In this document: piece by piece, positions 52,327 to 61,156 of the stretch
Layout: each line of letters starts with the position of its first letter
How positions within the stretch are numbered: position 1 is the first letter of the stretch
NCBI RefSeq assembly: GCF_025147765.1
Contig: NZ_CP102265.1
Span: 780,501-844,500, forward strand
DNA from: Blautia obeum ATCC 29174
GTDB lineage: Bacteria; Bacillota; Clostridia; Lachnospirales; Lachnospiraceae
Length of the DNA: 64,000 nucleotides
Direction of reading: 5' to 3'
The notes under the pieces: model-generated
Databases searched by the model: none
Seen by the model: only the letters and a program-made list of their open reading frames with translations
Told to the model about the DNA's origin: nothing
Position numbers and translations under genes: made by a program

Positions 52327-53693
52327 AAAAAGAGTACAGGGGCAAATTTGGAAATTTTGTTCACGAAGAGAGAAAAAAAGAAGAAGAAACTTTGGAAATC
52401 TGCGAGGACATTCTGAAAAACTCCAGAAATGAGATGGCTGTTGCCATGCGTTTTCTCCAAAGTGCATTCGGGGCACTGCGTCCGACTGTTTCGGGTGAGA
52501 CAGATGTTATGGGAACTGACGGGAAACTGCTTTTTGCTTCGCCGACATGGCTTTTGAATACATTTATACAAAACAAAGTATGGATCAATCGTATGTATCT
52601 GCATGAACTGCTTCATTGTCTGTTTTGTCATCTCTGGAATCGCAAAGTAAAAGAAGAAAGTGATCAGAGACTCTGGAACCTGGCGGCAGATATTGCAGTA
52701 GAGAATGTCATGGATGACCTTTATGAGAAAGCGGTCTATATCCGACCGAACAGTTTCCGAAGAGAAAAGTACCGCCAGTGGAAGGAAAAAAAGAACGTTC
52801 TTACAGCCGATGCGATGTTTTATCTGTTGATGGAATGCGAAGAAAACGAGATTATCCGATTGGAGCAGGAATTCAGGCGTGACGATCATCATTTCTGGTA
52901 TACACCGCAGAATCGCAGTGGAATGGCGAGTCACCAGAAAGAATGGGAAGAGATGCGACGCAAGATGCAGACGGAGATTGAACTTTTTTCAAAAGAAGCG
53001 GCAGGTGATTCTCCGGGACTTGTGGAGCATTTACAGGCAGAGAACCGGAAGCGTTATGACTACCGGGAGTTTCTGCGGAAGTTTTCGGTTCTAAAAGAAG
53101 AGATGCAGGTGGATATGGATTCCTTTGATCCGATCTACTATAATCTGGGATTGGAATTATATGGAAATATGCCTCTGATCGAGCCTTTGGAAACAAAAGA
53201 GATGAAGAAAATCGAAGACTTTGTGATTGTTTTGGATACATCGATGTCCTGTAACGGCAGCCTGATCCGTCGTTTTCTGGAGGAAACGTACAGTGTGCTG
53301 TCTGAGTCGGAGAGCTTTTTCCGTAAGATTCAGGTACATATCATTCAGTGTGATGAAAAGATTCAGGATGATCAGGTGATTCATGATCAGCGGGAGATGG
53401 AGGCGTATCTCCAGGACTTTACAATCCGGGGATTTGGCGGGACAGATTTTCGTCCGGCATTTGCCTATGTGGATCAGCTTCTGAAAATGGGCAGCTTTCA
53501 GCGGCTGCGAGGACTTCTGTACTTTACAGATGGATATGGGATGTTCCCGGCGAAGATGCCGCCGTATGATACGGCATTCATTTTTATGAAAGATGATTAT
53601 CGGGATGTGGATGTGCCGCCATGGGCGATCAAGTTGATACTGGATACCAAGGCACTGGAAAGAGAGAGGACAGCAGAGCATTATGAATATTAA
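52323..53693 (+). CDS. DUF2201/VWA-like protein
   Basis: A 456-residue protein. The N-terminal half has a metallopeptidase-like motif HELLHCLFCH (94-103) as in DUF2201. The C-terminal 150 residues form a VWA-like domain with a MIDAS-type DTSMS (305-309) and later GGTDFRPAF. Such proteins pair with MoxR ATPases, and the next gene is one. GTG 52323 overlaps the upstream stop by 4 bases. The pair is thought to act as a chelatase- or chaperone-like unit; the substrate here is unknown. Protease activity is not proven in the family. Confidence 0.82.
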   Translation: MKKEYRGKFGNFVHEERKKEEETLEICEDILKNSRNEMAVAMRFLQSAFGALRPTVSGETDVMGTDGKLLFASPTWLLNTFIQNKVWINRMYLHELLHCLFCHLWNRKVKEESDQRLWNLAADIAVENVMDDLYEKAVYIRPNSFRREKYRQWKEKKNVLTADAMFYLLMECEENEIIRLEQEFRRDDHHFWYTPQNRSGMASHQKEWEEMRRKMQTEIELFSKEAAGDSPGLVEHLQAENRKRYDYREFLRKFSVLKEEMQVDMDSFDPIYYNLGLELYGNMPLIEPLETKEMKKIEDFVIVLDTSMSCNGSLIRRFLEETYSVLSESESFFRKIQVHIIQCDEKIQDDQVIHDQREMEAYLQDFTIRGFGGTDFRPAFAYVDQLLKMGSFQRLRGLLYFTDGYGMFPAKMPPYDTAFIFMKDDYRDVDVPPWAIKLILDTKALERERTAEHYEY

Positions 53694-55182
53694 ACAGGCA
53701 AAACAGGAAATCATAGATACTGTACAGGCGTATCTTCTGAAAAACGAGTATGATGAATATGTGATACCACGGGTACATCAGAGACCGGTACTTCTTCTGG
53801 GAGCACCGGGAATCGGAAAGACACAGATCATGGAACAGGCAGCCAGAGAGTGTGGTGTGGCACTGGTCGCTTATACGATCACACATCACACTAGACAGAG
53901 TGCGATCGGTCTTCCATTTATCTCTAAGAAAGAATATGGAGGCAGGGAATATTCAGCGACAGAGTACACGATGAGTGAGATTGTGGCGAGCATTTATGAC
54001 CGTATGAGAGAAACCGGACTTACCGAGGGAATTCTGTTTATCGATGAGATTAACTGTGTTTCAGAGACACTGGCTCCGGCGATGCTGCAGTTTCTGCAGT
54101 GCAAAACTTTTGGAAATCATGAAATTCCAAAAGGCTGGGTGATCGTAGCAGCAGGTAACCCACCGGAATACAACAAATCCGTCCGTGATTTTGATGTTGT
54201 TACACTGGATCGTGTCAAGAAGATCACAGTAGAACCGGATTATCGTGTCTGGAAAGAATATGCATTCAAAGAAAATATTCATCCTGCAATTCTTTCTTAT
54301 CTGGAACTTCGAAATAACTGTTTCTATCAGATGGAAACAACGATTGATGGCAAACAGTTTGCAACGCCGCGTGGCTGGGAAGATCTGTCAAGAATCATGG
54401 AAGTTTATGAGAAGCTTGACAAGAATATCACGGCAGATGTGGTCGGACAGTATATCCAGCATGAGCGGATTGCAAAGGAATTTGCAGAATATTATGAACT
54501 CTATCAGAAATATCAGCAGGATTATCAGATCGCAGAAATCCTGAAAGGACAGCCGTCAGAGGCAATGGTCAAAAAAGTTTCTCATGCGTCATTCGATGAG
54601 CGAGTCAGTGTGGTTAACCTGCTATTCTCAGGCGTTCGCCAGGCAGTACGTGATGCTGTTCTTCAGGAAGATGTGCTGGAAAAAGTTTTTGAAGTGCTTA
54701 AAAGCCTGAAAGAACCACAGGAAGGTGGAAATCTGGTACAGCGTCTCGGAGATTTTGTGGATAACCTTCGGGCAGAAAGAGAACGTAAGCAGACAGAGGG
54801 GCTTCTGGAGCGAAGAGAGGATCGCACGATCCGAAAAGCTGTTGAAGTGCTGGAAGGATATGTGACGCTTCTAAAAAAAGAGCAGACAGAAAACTGGGAA
54901 GAAGCCTTTGACATTGTAAAGAATGCTTTCGGAGAATACCGTGCGTCCTGGGATGCTGTCTGGGACGAGTCAGGTTCTACGCTGGAATATGCATTTGATT
55001 TTATGGAGGCAGCATTTTATAACAGTCAGGAGATGGTAATTTTCGTATCTGGTATTAATACAGATTATTCCTGCGTTCGTTTCCTGGAAACGTATGAATG
55101 TGAACGCTATATCCGCTACAACCGGGATCTGTTGTTTGAAGATGCGAGCCAGGAAATCCGAAGAAGGATAGAAGAACTGTAA
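53683..55182 (+). CDS. MoxR-type AAA+ ATPase
   Basis: A 499-residue ATPase. Walker A GAPGIGKT (40-47), Walker B GILFIDEIN (Asp121, Glu122), sensor 1 VIVAAGNPPEYNKS and an Arg-finger region near DLDR-like TLDRVKK are visible. About 250 C-terminal residues are helical and form an extra domain. MoxR ATPases remodel partner proteins through VWA proteins. It overlaps the VWA-like gene by 11 bases, so both are surely translated together. It ends the five-gene unit begun by the TetR gene; a 69-base gap follows. Confidence 0.88.
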   Translation: MNIKQAKQEIIDTVQAYLLKNEYDEYVIPRVHQRPVLLLGAPGIGKTQIMEQAARECGVALVAYTITHHTRQSAIGLPFISKKEYGGREYSATEYTMSEIVASIYDRMRETGLTEGILFIDEINCVSETLAPAMLQFLQCKTFGNHEIPKGWVIVAAGNPPEYNKSVRDFDVVTLDRVKKITVEPDYRVWKEYAFKENIHPAILSYLELRNNCFYQMETTIDGKQFATPRGWEDLSRIMEVYEKLDKNITADVVGQYIQHERIAKEFAEYYELYQKYQQDYQIAEILKGQPSEAMVKKVSHASFDERVSVVNLLFSGVRQAVRDAVLQEDVLEKVFEVLKSLKEPQEGGNLVQRLGDFVDNLRAERERKQTEGLLERREDRTIRKAVEVLEGYVTLLKKEQTENWEEAFDIVKNAFGEYRASWDAVWDESGSTLEYAFDFMEAAFYNSQEMVIFVSGINTDYSCVRFLETYECERYIRYNRDLLFEDASQEIRRRIEEL

Positions 55183-55251
55183 AACAGAGAGAACAGTAAC
55201 CTGTAAACATATGGAACTGTTATCTGTAAGATATAAGGGAAGGAGAAGATT

Positions 55252-56388
55252 ATGAAAAAACAAAGTAAACTTATGACATTTCTGATGTCACTTCTGTTGG
55301 CATTTATGCTTGCAGTTCCGGGAAATGCAGTTTCCACGCAGGCAGCAGGACAGGGTGATATGGCTGTACATTTTATTGATGTTGGCCAGGGACTGGCAAT
55401 CCTCGTCCAGTCAGGAGGAGAAAATCTTCTTTATGATGGTGGAAATCGGGCACATGCGGATGAAGTGGTACAGTATCTGAAAAATCAGCAGGTAGAGACC
55501 ATTGATTATATGATCTCTTCTCATTATGATGAAGACCACCTGGGTGGACTGGTCAAATGTCTGGATAATTTTGAAGTGGAACATGTGCTGGGTTCTGATT
55601 ATGTACATACCTCAGATCTGTTTAATACATTTATGAATACTGCTACTGCACATGCGATCATTGTGGAGTATCCGTCTGTCGGAGATACTTATGAGTTTGG
55701 AACTGGCAGCTTTACTGTCATGGCGCCGGATGGGATTTCCCAGAACAGCAACGATAACTCGGTAGTCATCCGTCTGGTTAACGGAAACAACAGTTTTATG
55801 TTTATGGGAGATGCAGAAGAGACCAGTGAACAGGATATGATCAGTACAGGAATGAATCTGGACTGCGATGTGTTAAGTCTTGGACATCATGGTTCTGCAT
55901 CTTCGACTTCCTGGGATCTTCTGGAGGCATCTACACCGTCCTGGGCAGTGATCAGCTGCGGACAGGACAATTCTTATGGACATCCAGCTGCATCGACCAT
56001 GGAAAAACTGAGAGATATGAATATTCCGGTTTATCGTACAGATGCTCAGGGAACAATCATTGCTCTTTCTGATGGAGACACAATAAGCTGGAATCAGGAA
56101 CCATGTAATGATTATGCGGCGGGAGATGCAAAGCAGCAGAGTGCAAACAGCGATACCTCACAGGCAGCACAGTATTCTTCAGAAGATACTGCTTCTGCAC
56201 CGGCAGTAGAAACAGAGACACCGGATATTTCTTCTGATACACAGGGACGCACCGTATGGATTTCTGCAACCGGAAGCAAATATCACAGCAGACCGGACTG
56301 CGGAAATATGAACCCGGACAAAGCGACACAGGAAACAGAGGCACAGGCACTTTCACAGGGATATGAAGCCTGCAAAAAGTGCTGGTAA
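55252..56388 (+). CDS. Secreted metallo-beta-lactamase-fold protein (ComEC-like)
   Basis: A 378-residue protein with a signal peptide (MTFLMSLLLAFMLAVPGNAV, cleavage near TQAA). The MBL domain has VHFIDVGQGLAILVQSGG, metal motif SSHYDEDH (Asp95, His96) and LSLGHHGSASST, matching the nuclease domain of ComEC/Rec2 proteins. A Ser/Thr/Ala linker leads to a C-terminal module of about 45 residues, GSKYHSRPDCGNM ... ACKKCW, with His and Cys residues placed for a metal site. It likely cuts nucleic acid or a small substrate outside the cell. AAGGAGAAG precedes the ATG. Confidence 0.8.
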   Translation: MKKQSKLMTFLMSLLLAFMLAVPGNAVSTQAAGQGDMAVHFIDVGQGLAILVQSGGENLLYDGGNRAHADEVVQYLKNQQVETIDYMISSHYDEDHLGGLVKCLDNFEVEHVLGSDYVHTSDLFNTFMNTATAHAIIVEYPSVGDTYEFGTGSFTVMAPDGISQNSNDNSVVIRLVNGNNSFMFMGDAEETSEQDMISTGMNLDCDVLSLGHHGSASSTSWDLLEASTPSWAVISCGQDNSYGHPAASTMEKLRDMNIPVYRTDAQGTIIALSDGDTISWNQEPCNDYAAGDAKQQSANSDTSQAAQYSSEDTASAPAVETETPDISSDTQGRTVWISATGSKYHSRPDCGNMNPDKATQETEAQALSQGYEACKKCW

Positions 56389-56392
56389 AAAA

Positions 56393-57289
56393 TTAGTAAG
56401 TCCTGTAGAAATCCTGGACAAAACGAATAAACTGGCGCACATGTGGCTTCAGAATACGATTTTTACTGTAGACAATATAAAAAGTTCTTTTATGAGCAGA
56501 TTCTTCAAGTGGAAAAAGAAGAATCTGCTTTGTTTTTTGCAGATCGATCGTAGAGCGTGCGGAGAGAAGGGAAATTCCCAGTCCGTTCACAATGGATTTT
56601 TTAATACTTTCCAGGTCATTCATGCGGGCAATCACATTGAGGTCACTGGATGTAATACCGAGTTTTTCCAGAAAGATATCCATTTCTTTTTTTGTGCCGG
56701 AACCTTTTTCACGGATAATGATCGGATCTTTCATAAAATCCTGAAAGGTGATTGCATGATTCTGCATTTCCAGATAATGCTGGGTTACCGGGGTTGCAAT
56801 GACAAGTTCATCCTGACAGAAAGGAAGAAAGACACAGCTCTCATCGCTGGTATTCTGTCCAACCAGCGCCAGGTCCACAGTGCCGTCAAGGACGCGGTTG
56901 ATGGACTCTGCACTATCTGTCTGGATAGAGTGAAAATAAGTATCCGGGTGCGTTTTTCCGTAGGCAGCCAGGATTTCCGGCAGCAGATAGGAAGACGGAA
57001 TCGTGGATGCAGCAAGGTCGATCATATGTTTCTGGACACCAGTGAAATTTTCGAGAAGGTTGTTACGAATCTCCAGCATGCGTACAGCACTGTCGTAGAG
57101 CTGGTAACCTTTTGTAGTGATCGTCGTTTTTTTGGTGGTGCGGATGATAAGTTTTGTATGCAGCTCTTCCTCCAGTGAACGTACATGTGCACTGATGGTT
57201 GGCTGGGTGAGATAAAGCTTTCGTGCTGCTTCGGAAAAGCTTCCATAATCAACAACGGCAACAAAAGCTTCTAATTGTTTGAATTCCAT
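56393..57289 (-). CDS. LysR regulator, selenium-cluster type
   Basis: A 298-residue LysR-type regulator. The winged helix is at the start (FKQLEAFVAVVDYGSFSEAA, then LTQPTISAHVRSLEEEL). The ligand domain follows. It lies right after the desulfurase-like gene on the same strand and divergent from the YedE-like gene, the usual place of the selenium-associated LysR regulator. AAGGGG precedes the ATG at 57289. Its ligand is not known to me; reduced sulfur or selenium species are plausible. Confidence 0.85.
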   Translation of the reverse strand: MEFKQLEAFVAVVDYGSFSEAARKLYLTQPTISAHVRSLEEELHTKLIIRTTKKTTITTKGYQLYDSAVRMLEIRNNLLENFTGVQKHMIDLAASTIPSSYLLPEILAAYGKTHPDTYFHSIQTDSAESINRVLDGTVDLALVGQNTSDESCVFLPFCQDELVIATPVTQHYLEMQNHAITFQDFMKDPIIIREKGSGTKKEMDIFLEKLGITSSDLNVIARMNDLESIKKSIVNGLGISLLSARSTIDLQKTKQILLFPLEESAHKRTFYIVYSKNRILKPHVRQFIRFVQDFYRTY

Positions 57290-57357
57290 GATGTGATACC
57301 CCTTAATAATGAAAAATTACTGCATACGGGTGAGTAGTAGCAGATAAAAATGAAAGT

Positions 57358-58539
57358 TTATAAATGATATGGAGAACCTGTAATCTCTGCAAGGGCATGC
57401 AGAGCAAGATCAACTTCGTGATGTGTGTTTTCTGGTCCGAAAGAAAAACGAATCGTTCCTTCTGGGTAAGTGCCAAGTGTTTTGTGTGCACTTGGGGCAC
57501 AGTGAAGTCCGACACGTGTCATGATTCCGTAAGTGTCATCCATTTCATAGGCAACGCGTGCCATATCTGTTTGTAATGTCTGGACAGATACGACAGAAGT
57601 ACGTTCTATCGTATTATGTTTTCCTATTGCACGAAGAGTTGATTCAGATGGATCCATCTGCATGAGTCCATTGATAAAATACTGCGTTAATTCCAGTTCA
57701 TGTTGGTGAAGCTTGCCCATATCTGTCTGCTCCAGATCACAGAGTGCTGCATGCAGACCGAGAATTCCGGGAATGTTTGGTGTTCCTGGTTCGAATCGAT
57801 CAGGAAGAAAAGACGGAACTTCTTCTGTATGGGAAACACTTCCGGTTCCACCGCTTAAGAGAGGCTCGATTTGGGAGGCGAGTTCATTACGGATCAGAAA
57901 ACCGCCGGTACCCTGTGGACCGCGAAGACCTTTATGTCCGGTGAAAGCAAGAGCGTCCAGCTGAAGTGCCTCCATATCGATTGGGACAGTACCGGCTGTC
58001 TGGGCAGTATCCAGGATAAAAAGAAGTCCATGTTTCTTACAGAATTTTCCAAGTTCCTGTACCGGCATCATGGTTCCACAGACATTAGAAGCGTGCAGAC
58101 AGACGAGAAGCCGGGTGTTCGGTTTAAGAAGTTCTTCTGCTTTTTCTATAAGAAGAGAACCGTCCGCAGAGCATGGAATACGGTCAAAAGTGACTCCATG
58201 CCGGGTAAGCTGTACCAGCGGACGCATGACCGCATTGTGTTCCATAGAGGAAACAAGTACATGGTCTCCGGATTTCAGCAGTCCTTTCAGAAGAATATTC
58301 AGACTGGTCGTGATATTGGGAGTGAAGATTACATTTTTGCCTTTTCCGGATGTGAAATGAAACAGGCGGAGAAGCTGTTCGCGAGTCTCGAAGATCTGTT
58401 CTTCAACAGAATAGGCAGCCTGATAACCTCCACGGTTCACATTGACAGCAGAACCATTCAGGTAATCGTAAACAGCCTGTGCCACGGAGGGAGCCTTTGG
58501 ATAGGAAGTACTTGCCTGATCCAGATATATTTTTGCCAT
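57358..58539 (-). CDS. Class V aminotransferase / cysteine desulfurase-like enzyme
   Basis: A 393-residue PLP enzyme. Lys203 in FTGHKGLRGPQG should bind PLP and Cys347 in RVGLHCAPSAHKTLGT is the active-site cysteine, as in the EF2568-like branch of cysteine desulfurases. It starts YLDQASTSYPKAP. In this neighbourhood it probably handles selenium or sulfur delivery (selenocysteine lyase or desulfurase). GAGGTT lies before ATG 58539. It precedes the LysR gene by 68 bases on the same strand. Confidence 0.88.
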   Translation of the reverse strand: MAKIYLDQASTSYPKAPSVAQAVYDYLNGSAVNVNRGGYQAAYSVEEQIFETREQLLRLFHFTSGKGKNVIFTPNITTSLNILLKGLLKSGDHVLVSSMEHNAVMRPLVQLTRHGVTFDRIPCSADGSLLIEKAEELLKPNTRLLVCLHASNVCGTMMPVQELGKFCKKHGLLFILDTAQTAGTVPIDMEALQLDALAFTGHKGLRGPQGTGGFLIRNELASQIEPLLSGGTGSVSHTEEVPSFLPDRFEPGTPNIPGILGLHAALCDLEQTDMGKLHQHELELTQYFINGLMQMDPSESTLRAIGKHNTIERTSVVSVQTLQTDMARVAYEMDDTYGIMTRVGLHCAPSAHKTLGTYPEGTIRFSFGPENTHHEVDLALHALAEITGSPYHL

Positions 58540-58563
58540 AACTATAACCTCGATTCAGATATT

Positions 58564-58580
58564 CTGATAACAGATATCAG
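58564..58580. promoter_or_regulatory. Dyad between the desulfurase and YedE genes
   Basis: CTGATA-ACAGA-TATCAG is a perfect 6-bp-arm dyad just upstream of the minus-strand desulfurase gene. An AT-rich stretch with TATA repeats follows to 58615. It is a candidate LysR site. Confidence 0.35.
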
Positions 58581-58641
58581 GATTATTTATAAAATATTTC
58601 TATAAATAGCTATAAAACAAGACTATAATGAATTAGCTTTT

Positions 58642-58670
58642 TTGTCAATGAAATGTTATTATTTTATACA
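58642..58670 (+). promoter_or_regulatory. Promoter for the YedE operon
   Basis: TTGTCA (58642-58647), a 17-base spacer and TATACA (58665-58670) form a good housekeeping promoter about 58 bases before the YedE-like start codon. Confidence 0.55.
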
Positions 58671-58728
58671 AAGAATGTATGCTATAAACAAAAAAATTAG
58701 CATAAGAGGGAAAGGGAGGTAACAACAA

Positions 58729-59793
58729 ATGAAAAAAGAAAAAACAACGATCGTTGTGGCAGGCGTGCTGATCGGTGTGATCTCAGCAATGCTGGTGTTC
58801 TTTGGAAATCCGGCGAACATGGGATTCTGTATCGCCTGTTTCTTACGAGACACTACAGGAGCATTGGGACTCCATTCTGCAGCTGCGGTACAGTACATCC
58901 GTCCGGAGATCATCGGGCTGGTGCTTGGTGCATGCATCGTGTCACTGATTACAAAGGAATTTCGTCCGAGAGGTGGTTCGGCACCGGTTACCAGATTTAC
59001 ACTGGGAGCTTTTGTTATGATCGGATGTCTGATGTTCCTTGGGTGTCCGTTCCGAATGATTCTGCGTCTGGCTGGTGGTGACGGAAACGCCATTTTTGGT
59101 CTGGTAGGATTTGCAGCAGGTATCCTTACGGGAACATTCTTCCTGAAAAAAGGTTACACGCTGAAACGTTCCTACAAGATGCCGAAACTGGAGGGAGCTG
59201 TATATCCGGCATTCCAGATTGTGGTGCTGATTCTTCTGGTAGCAGCACCGGCATTTATTCATTTTACGGAGCCGGAAGGCGGACCGGGAGCCAAACATGC
59301 AGCAATCCTAATTTCACTTGCTGCTGGTGTGATTGTTGGTATCCTTGCACAGAGAACACGTCTCTGTATGGTTGGCGGCATCCGCGATGCAGTTCTTTTT
59401 GGAGAATATAAACTACTCTTTGGTTTTGTAGCAATTCTTGTCAGTGCGCTGATCATGAATGTGGCACTTGGATTTTTCCACCCAGGATTTGTCGGACAGC
59501 CAATCGCACATACAGACGGACTGTGGAATGCACTTGGCATGTATCTGGCCGGGTTTGGCTGCATTCTTCTTGGAGGTTGTCCGATGCGTCAGCTGATTCT
59601 GTCAGGAGAAGGAAATACAGACTCTGTTGTTACAGTGCTTGGTCTGATGGCAGGAGCTGCTTTTGCACATAACTTTGGCCTGGCATCTTCCGCAGACGGA
59701 CCGACTGCAAATGGTAAGATTGCAGTTGTGATCGGCATCGTTGTGGTTGCAGCTATTGCAGTGATCAATTCAATGAGAAAAGAAGAAGCCTGA
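58729..59793 (+). CDS. yedE: YedE-family putative selenium transporter
   Basis: A 354-residue membrane protein with about 10 segments and two homologous halves. Each half carries the conserved Cys motifs of YeeE/YedE channels: GFCIACF, LGCPFRM, RLCMVGG and GGCPMRQ. The E. coli relative YeeE imports thiosulfate; the YedE branch is associated with selenium use. It heads the YedE-TusA-DUF3343 unit. GGGAGG lies before the ATG. Confidence 0.88.
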   Translation: MKKEKTTIVVAGVLIGVISAMLVFFGNPANMGFCIACFLRDTTGALGLHSAAAVQYIRPEIIGLVLGACIVSLITKEFRPRGGSAPVTRFTLGAFVMIGCLMFLGCPFRMILRLAGGDGNAIFGLVGFAAGILTGTFFLKKGYTLKRSYKMPKLEGAVYPAFQIVVLILLVAAPAFIHFTEPEGGPGAKHAAILISLAAGVIVGILAQRTRLCMVGGIRDAVLFGEYKLLFGFVAILVSALIMNVALGFFHPGFVGQPIAHTDGLWNALGMYLAGFGCILLGGCPMRQLILSGEGNTDSVVTVLGLMAGAAFAHNFGLASSADGPTANGKIAVVIGIVVVAAIAVINSMRKEEA

Positions 59794-59820
59794 GTAAAAG
59801 AACTGAAAGGAGAATGAAAG

Positions 59821-60027
59821 ATGAAGCGAGTAGACGCAAGAGGACTGTCCTGTCCGGAGCCAGTCATTCAGACTAAGACTGCAATGGCTTCAAAAGAAGC
59901 AGAATATGAAGTGCTGGTAGATAATGTAGTTGCGAAAGAAAATGTTTCTCGATTTGTGATGCATCAGGGATATCAGGTGAATGTGGAAGAACAGGGAGAC
60001 GATTTCCTGCTTAAAATAACAAAATGA
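59821..60027 (+). CDS. TusA-like sulfur/selenium carrier
   Basis: A 68-residue TusA/SirA-fold protein with the active DARGLSCPEPVIQTK motif, in which the Cys carries a persulfide or perselenide. It matches the N-terminal part of YedF, the selenium-associated sulfurtransferase-like protein, but lacks the second domain. AAAGGAG precedes ATG 59821. It lies 28 bases after yedE and overlaps the DUF3343 gene, so it probably receives the chalcogen imported by YedE or released by the desulfurase. Confidence 0.88.
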   Translation: MKRVDARGLSCPEPVIQTKTAMASKEAEYEVLVDNVVAKENVSRFVMHQGYQVNVEEQGDDFLLKITK

Positions 60028-60266
60028 TGACATATATTGCGACTTTTTATTCCCATTATGGTGCAATACAGTTTCGAAAAAACTGTGAAAAAATGCATCT
60101 GGAGGCGCTCGTCATGCCGGTTCCACGAGATTTGAGTTCTTCCTGCGGAACCTGTGTCCGTTTTGTGGCAGAGGGTGAATTTCCGGAGAAGAATGAAGAG
60201 GTGGAGCAGATCGTCCGGATTGAGGATTCCGGATATGTGTGTATTTACCATGCAGATGGGGAATAA
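60024..60266 (+). CDS. DUF3343 protein of the selenium cluster
   Basis: An 80-residue protein with YIATFYSHYGAIQFRKNC and a PVPRDLSSSCGTCVRF motif with paired cysteines, matching DUF3343, a family that travels with YedE, YedF and SelD genes. The first ATG overlaps the TusA stop by 4 bases. Its biochemical role is unknown; the Cys pair suggests handling a thiol or selenol. A hairpin terminator begins 42 bases after the stop. Confidence 0.82.
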   Translation: MMTYIATFYSHYGAIQFRKNCEKMHLEALVMPVPRDLSSSCGTCVRFVAEGEFPEKNEEVEQIVRIEDSGYVCIYHADGE

Positions 60267-60308
60267 AATTATATCATTCTTGAAAACAGAATGAGGAATT
60301 CATAAGGT

Positions 60309-60366
60309 AAGAGTCTGAAAGAATTGATGCTGCTTTTTAAAGGTATCTTTTTTTCAGGCTCTTTTT
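60309..60366 (+). terminator. Terminator of the yedE operon
   Basis: AAGAGTCTGAAA (60309-60320) pairs with TTTCAGGCTCTT (60352-60363), with one G-U pair, followed by TTT. The loop is long (31 bases). Confidence 0.75.
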
Positions 60367-60406
60367 ATAGGAAATTGAAGATTATTTAATGTTGGTGTGG
60401 CACGGG

Positions 60407-60435
60407 TATACATTCCAGAGGAATTCGTGTATACT
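60407..60435 (+). promoter_or_regulatory. Candidate greA promoter within a dyad
   Basis: TATACA (60407-60412), 17 bases and TATACT (60430-60435) form a weak promoter. GTATACA (60406-60412) and TGTATAC (60428-60434) are inverted, so both elements lie within a dyad that could bind a regulator. Confidence 0.35.
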
Positions 60436-60514
60436 GATAGGCAATCAGAAGTTACAGCAGAAGATCGTTTTTAGCGTATATTCTCTGTATAAAAAAGTTA
60501 CAGGAGTGACAGAT

Positions 60515-61015
60515 ATGGGAGAAAGACTTACAAAAAGAGATATAGAAAAAATAGAAGAAGAGATTGAACATCGTAAGCTTGTTATTCGAAAAGAAGCAAT
60601 TGAGGCAGTAAAAGAGGCCCGTGCGCAGGGTGATTTAAGTGAAAACTTTGAATATTATGCAGCGAAGAAACACAAGAATCAGAACGAAAGCCGTATCCGC
60701 TATCTGGAGAGAATGCTGAAAACAGCAACAGTTGTAGATGATTCTTCGAAGTCCGATGAAGTTGGAATGGATGATATTGTTGAAGTAGAGTTTGAAGAAG
60801 ATGGAGAAGTGGAAAAGTATAAACTTGTCACATCCATCCGTGGAAATTCCATGGAAAACCGTGTCAGCATCGAATCTCCGATCGGGAAAGCCCTTAAAGG
60901 TCATCGAGTAGGTGACCGTGTATTGGTCAATGTCAATGAGAATGTCAGCTATTATCTGCGTGTCAAATCGATTGACAAGACCGGAGATGAAGGTGAAAAT
61001 ATCCGCAGTTTTTAA
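60515..61015 (+). CDS. greA: Transcription elongation factor GreA
   Basis: A 166-residue GreA/GreB protein. The N-terminal coiled coil carries the acidic tip ARAQGDLSENFEYYAAKK, which enters the RNA polymerase channel and drives cleavage of backtracked RNA. The C-terminal FKBP-like domain (IVEVEFEEDGEVEKYKLVTS and SPIGKALKGHRVGD) binds polymerase. The frame opens at 60389, but CAGGAG lies before ATG 60515, giving the normal family length. It may be a second GreA paralogue; the usual greA is often near lysS, which is not here. Confidence 0.9.
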   Translation: MGERLTKRDIEKIEEEIEHRKLVIRKEAIEAVKEARAQGDLSENFEYYAAKKHKNQNESRIRYLERMLKTATVVDDSSKSDEVGMDDIVEVEFEEDGEVEKYKLVTSIRGNSMENRVSIESPIGKALKGHRVGDRVLVNVNENVSYYLRVKSIDKTGDEGENIRSF

Positions 61016-61068
61016 AAGGACAGATTTTAAAACCAGACAGAAAGCGGCATTTTTTGACAAAATTCGAT

Positions 61069-61122
61069 TTTACAAAGATTTAACATAATACTGGTGAGAA
61101 CTTTACAAGGTGTCAATATGAT
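61069..61122 (+). promoter_or_regulatory. Pho-box-like repeats before the Na/phosphate cotransporter
   Basis: TTTACA (61069-61074), TTAACA (61080-61085) and TTTACA (61102-61107) are spaced 11 and 22 bases apart, matching the TT(A/T)ACA-type repeats with 11-base period bound by PhoP in Bacillus. A -10-like TATGAT lies at 61117-61122 with no good -35, as expected for an activated promoter. Confidence 0.55.
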
Positions 61123-61156
61123 GAAAATATATTAAATTCAGGTAAAGGAGAATAAT

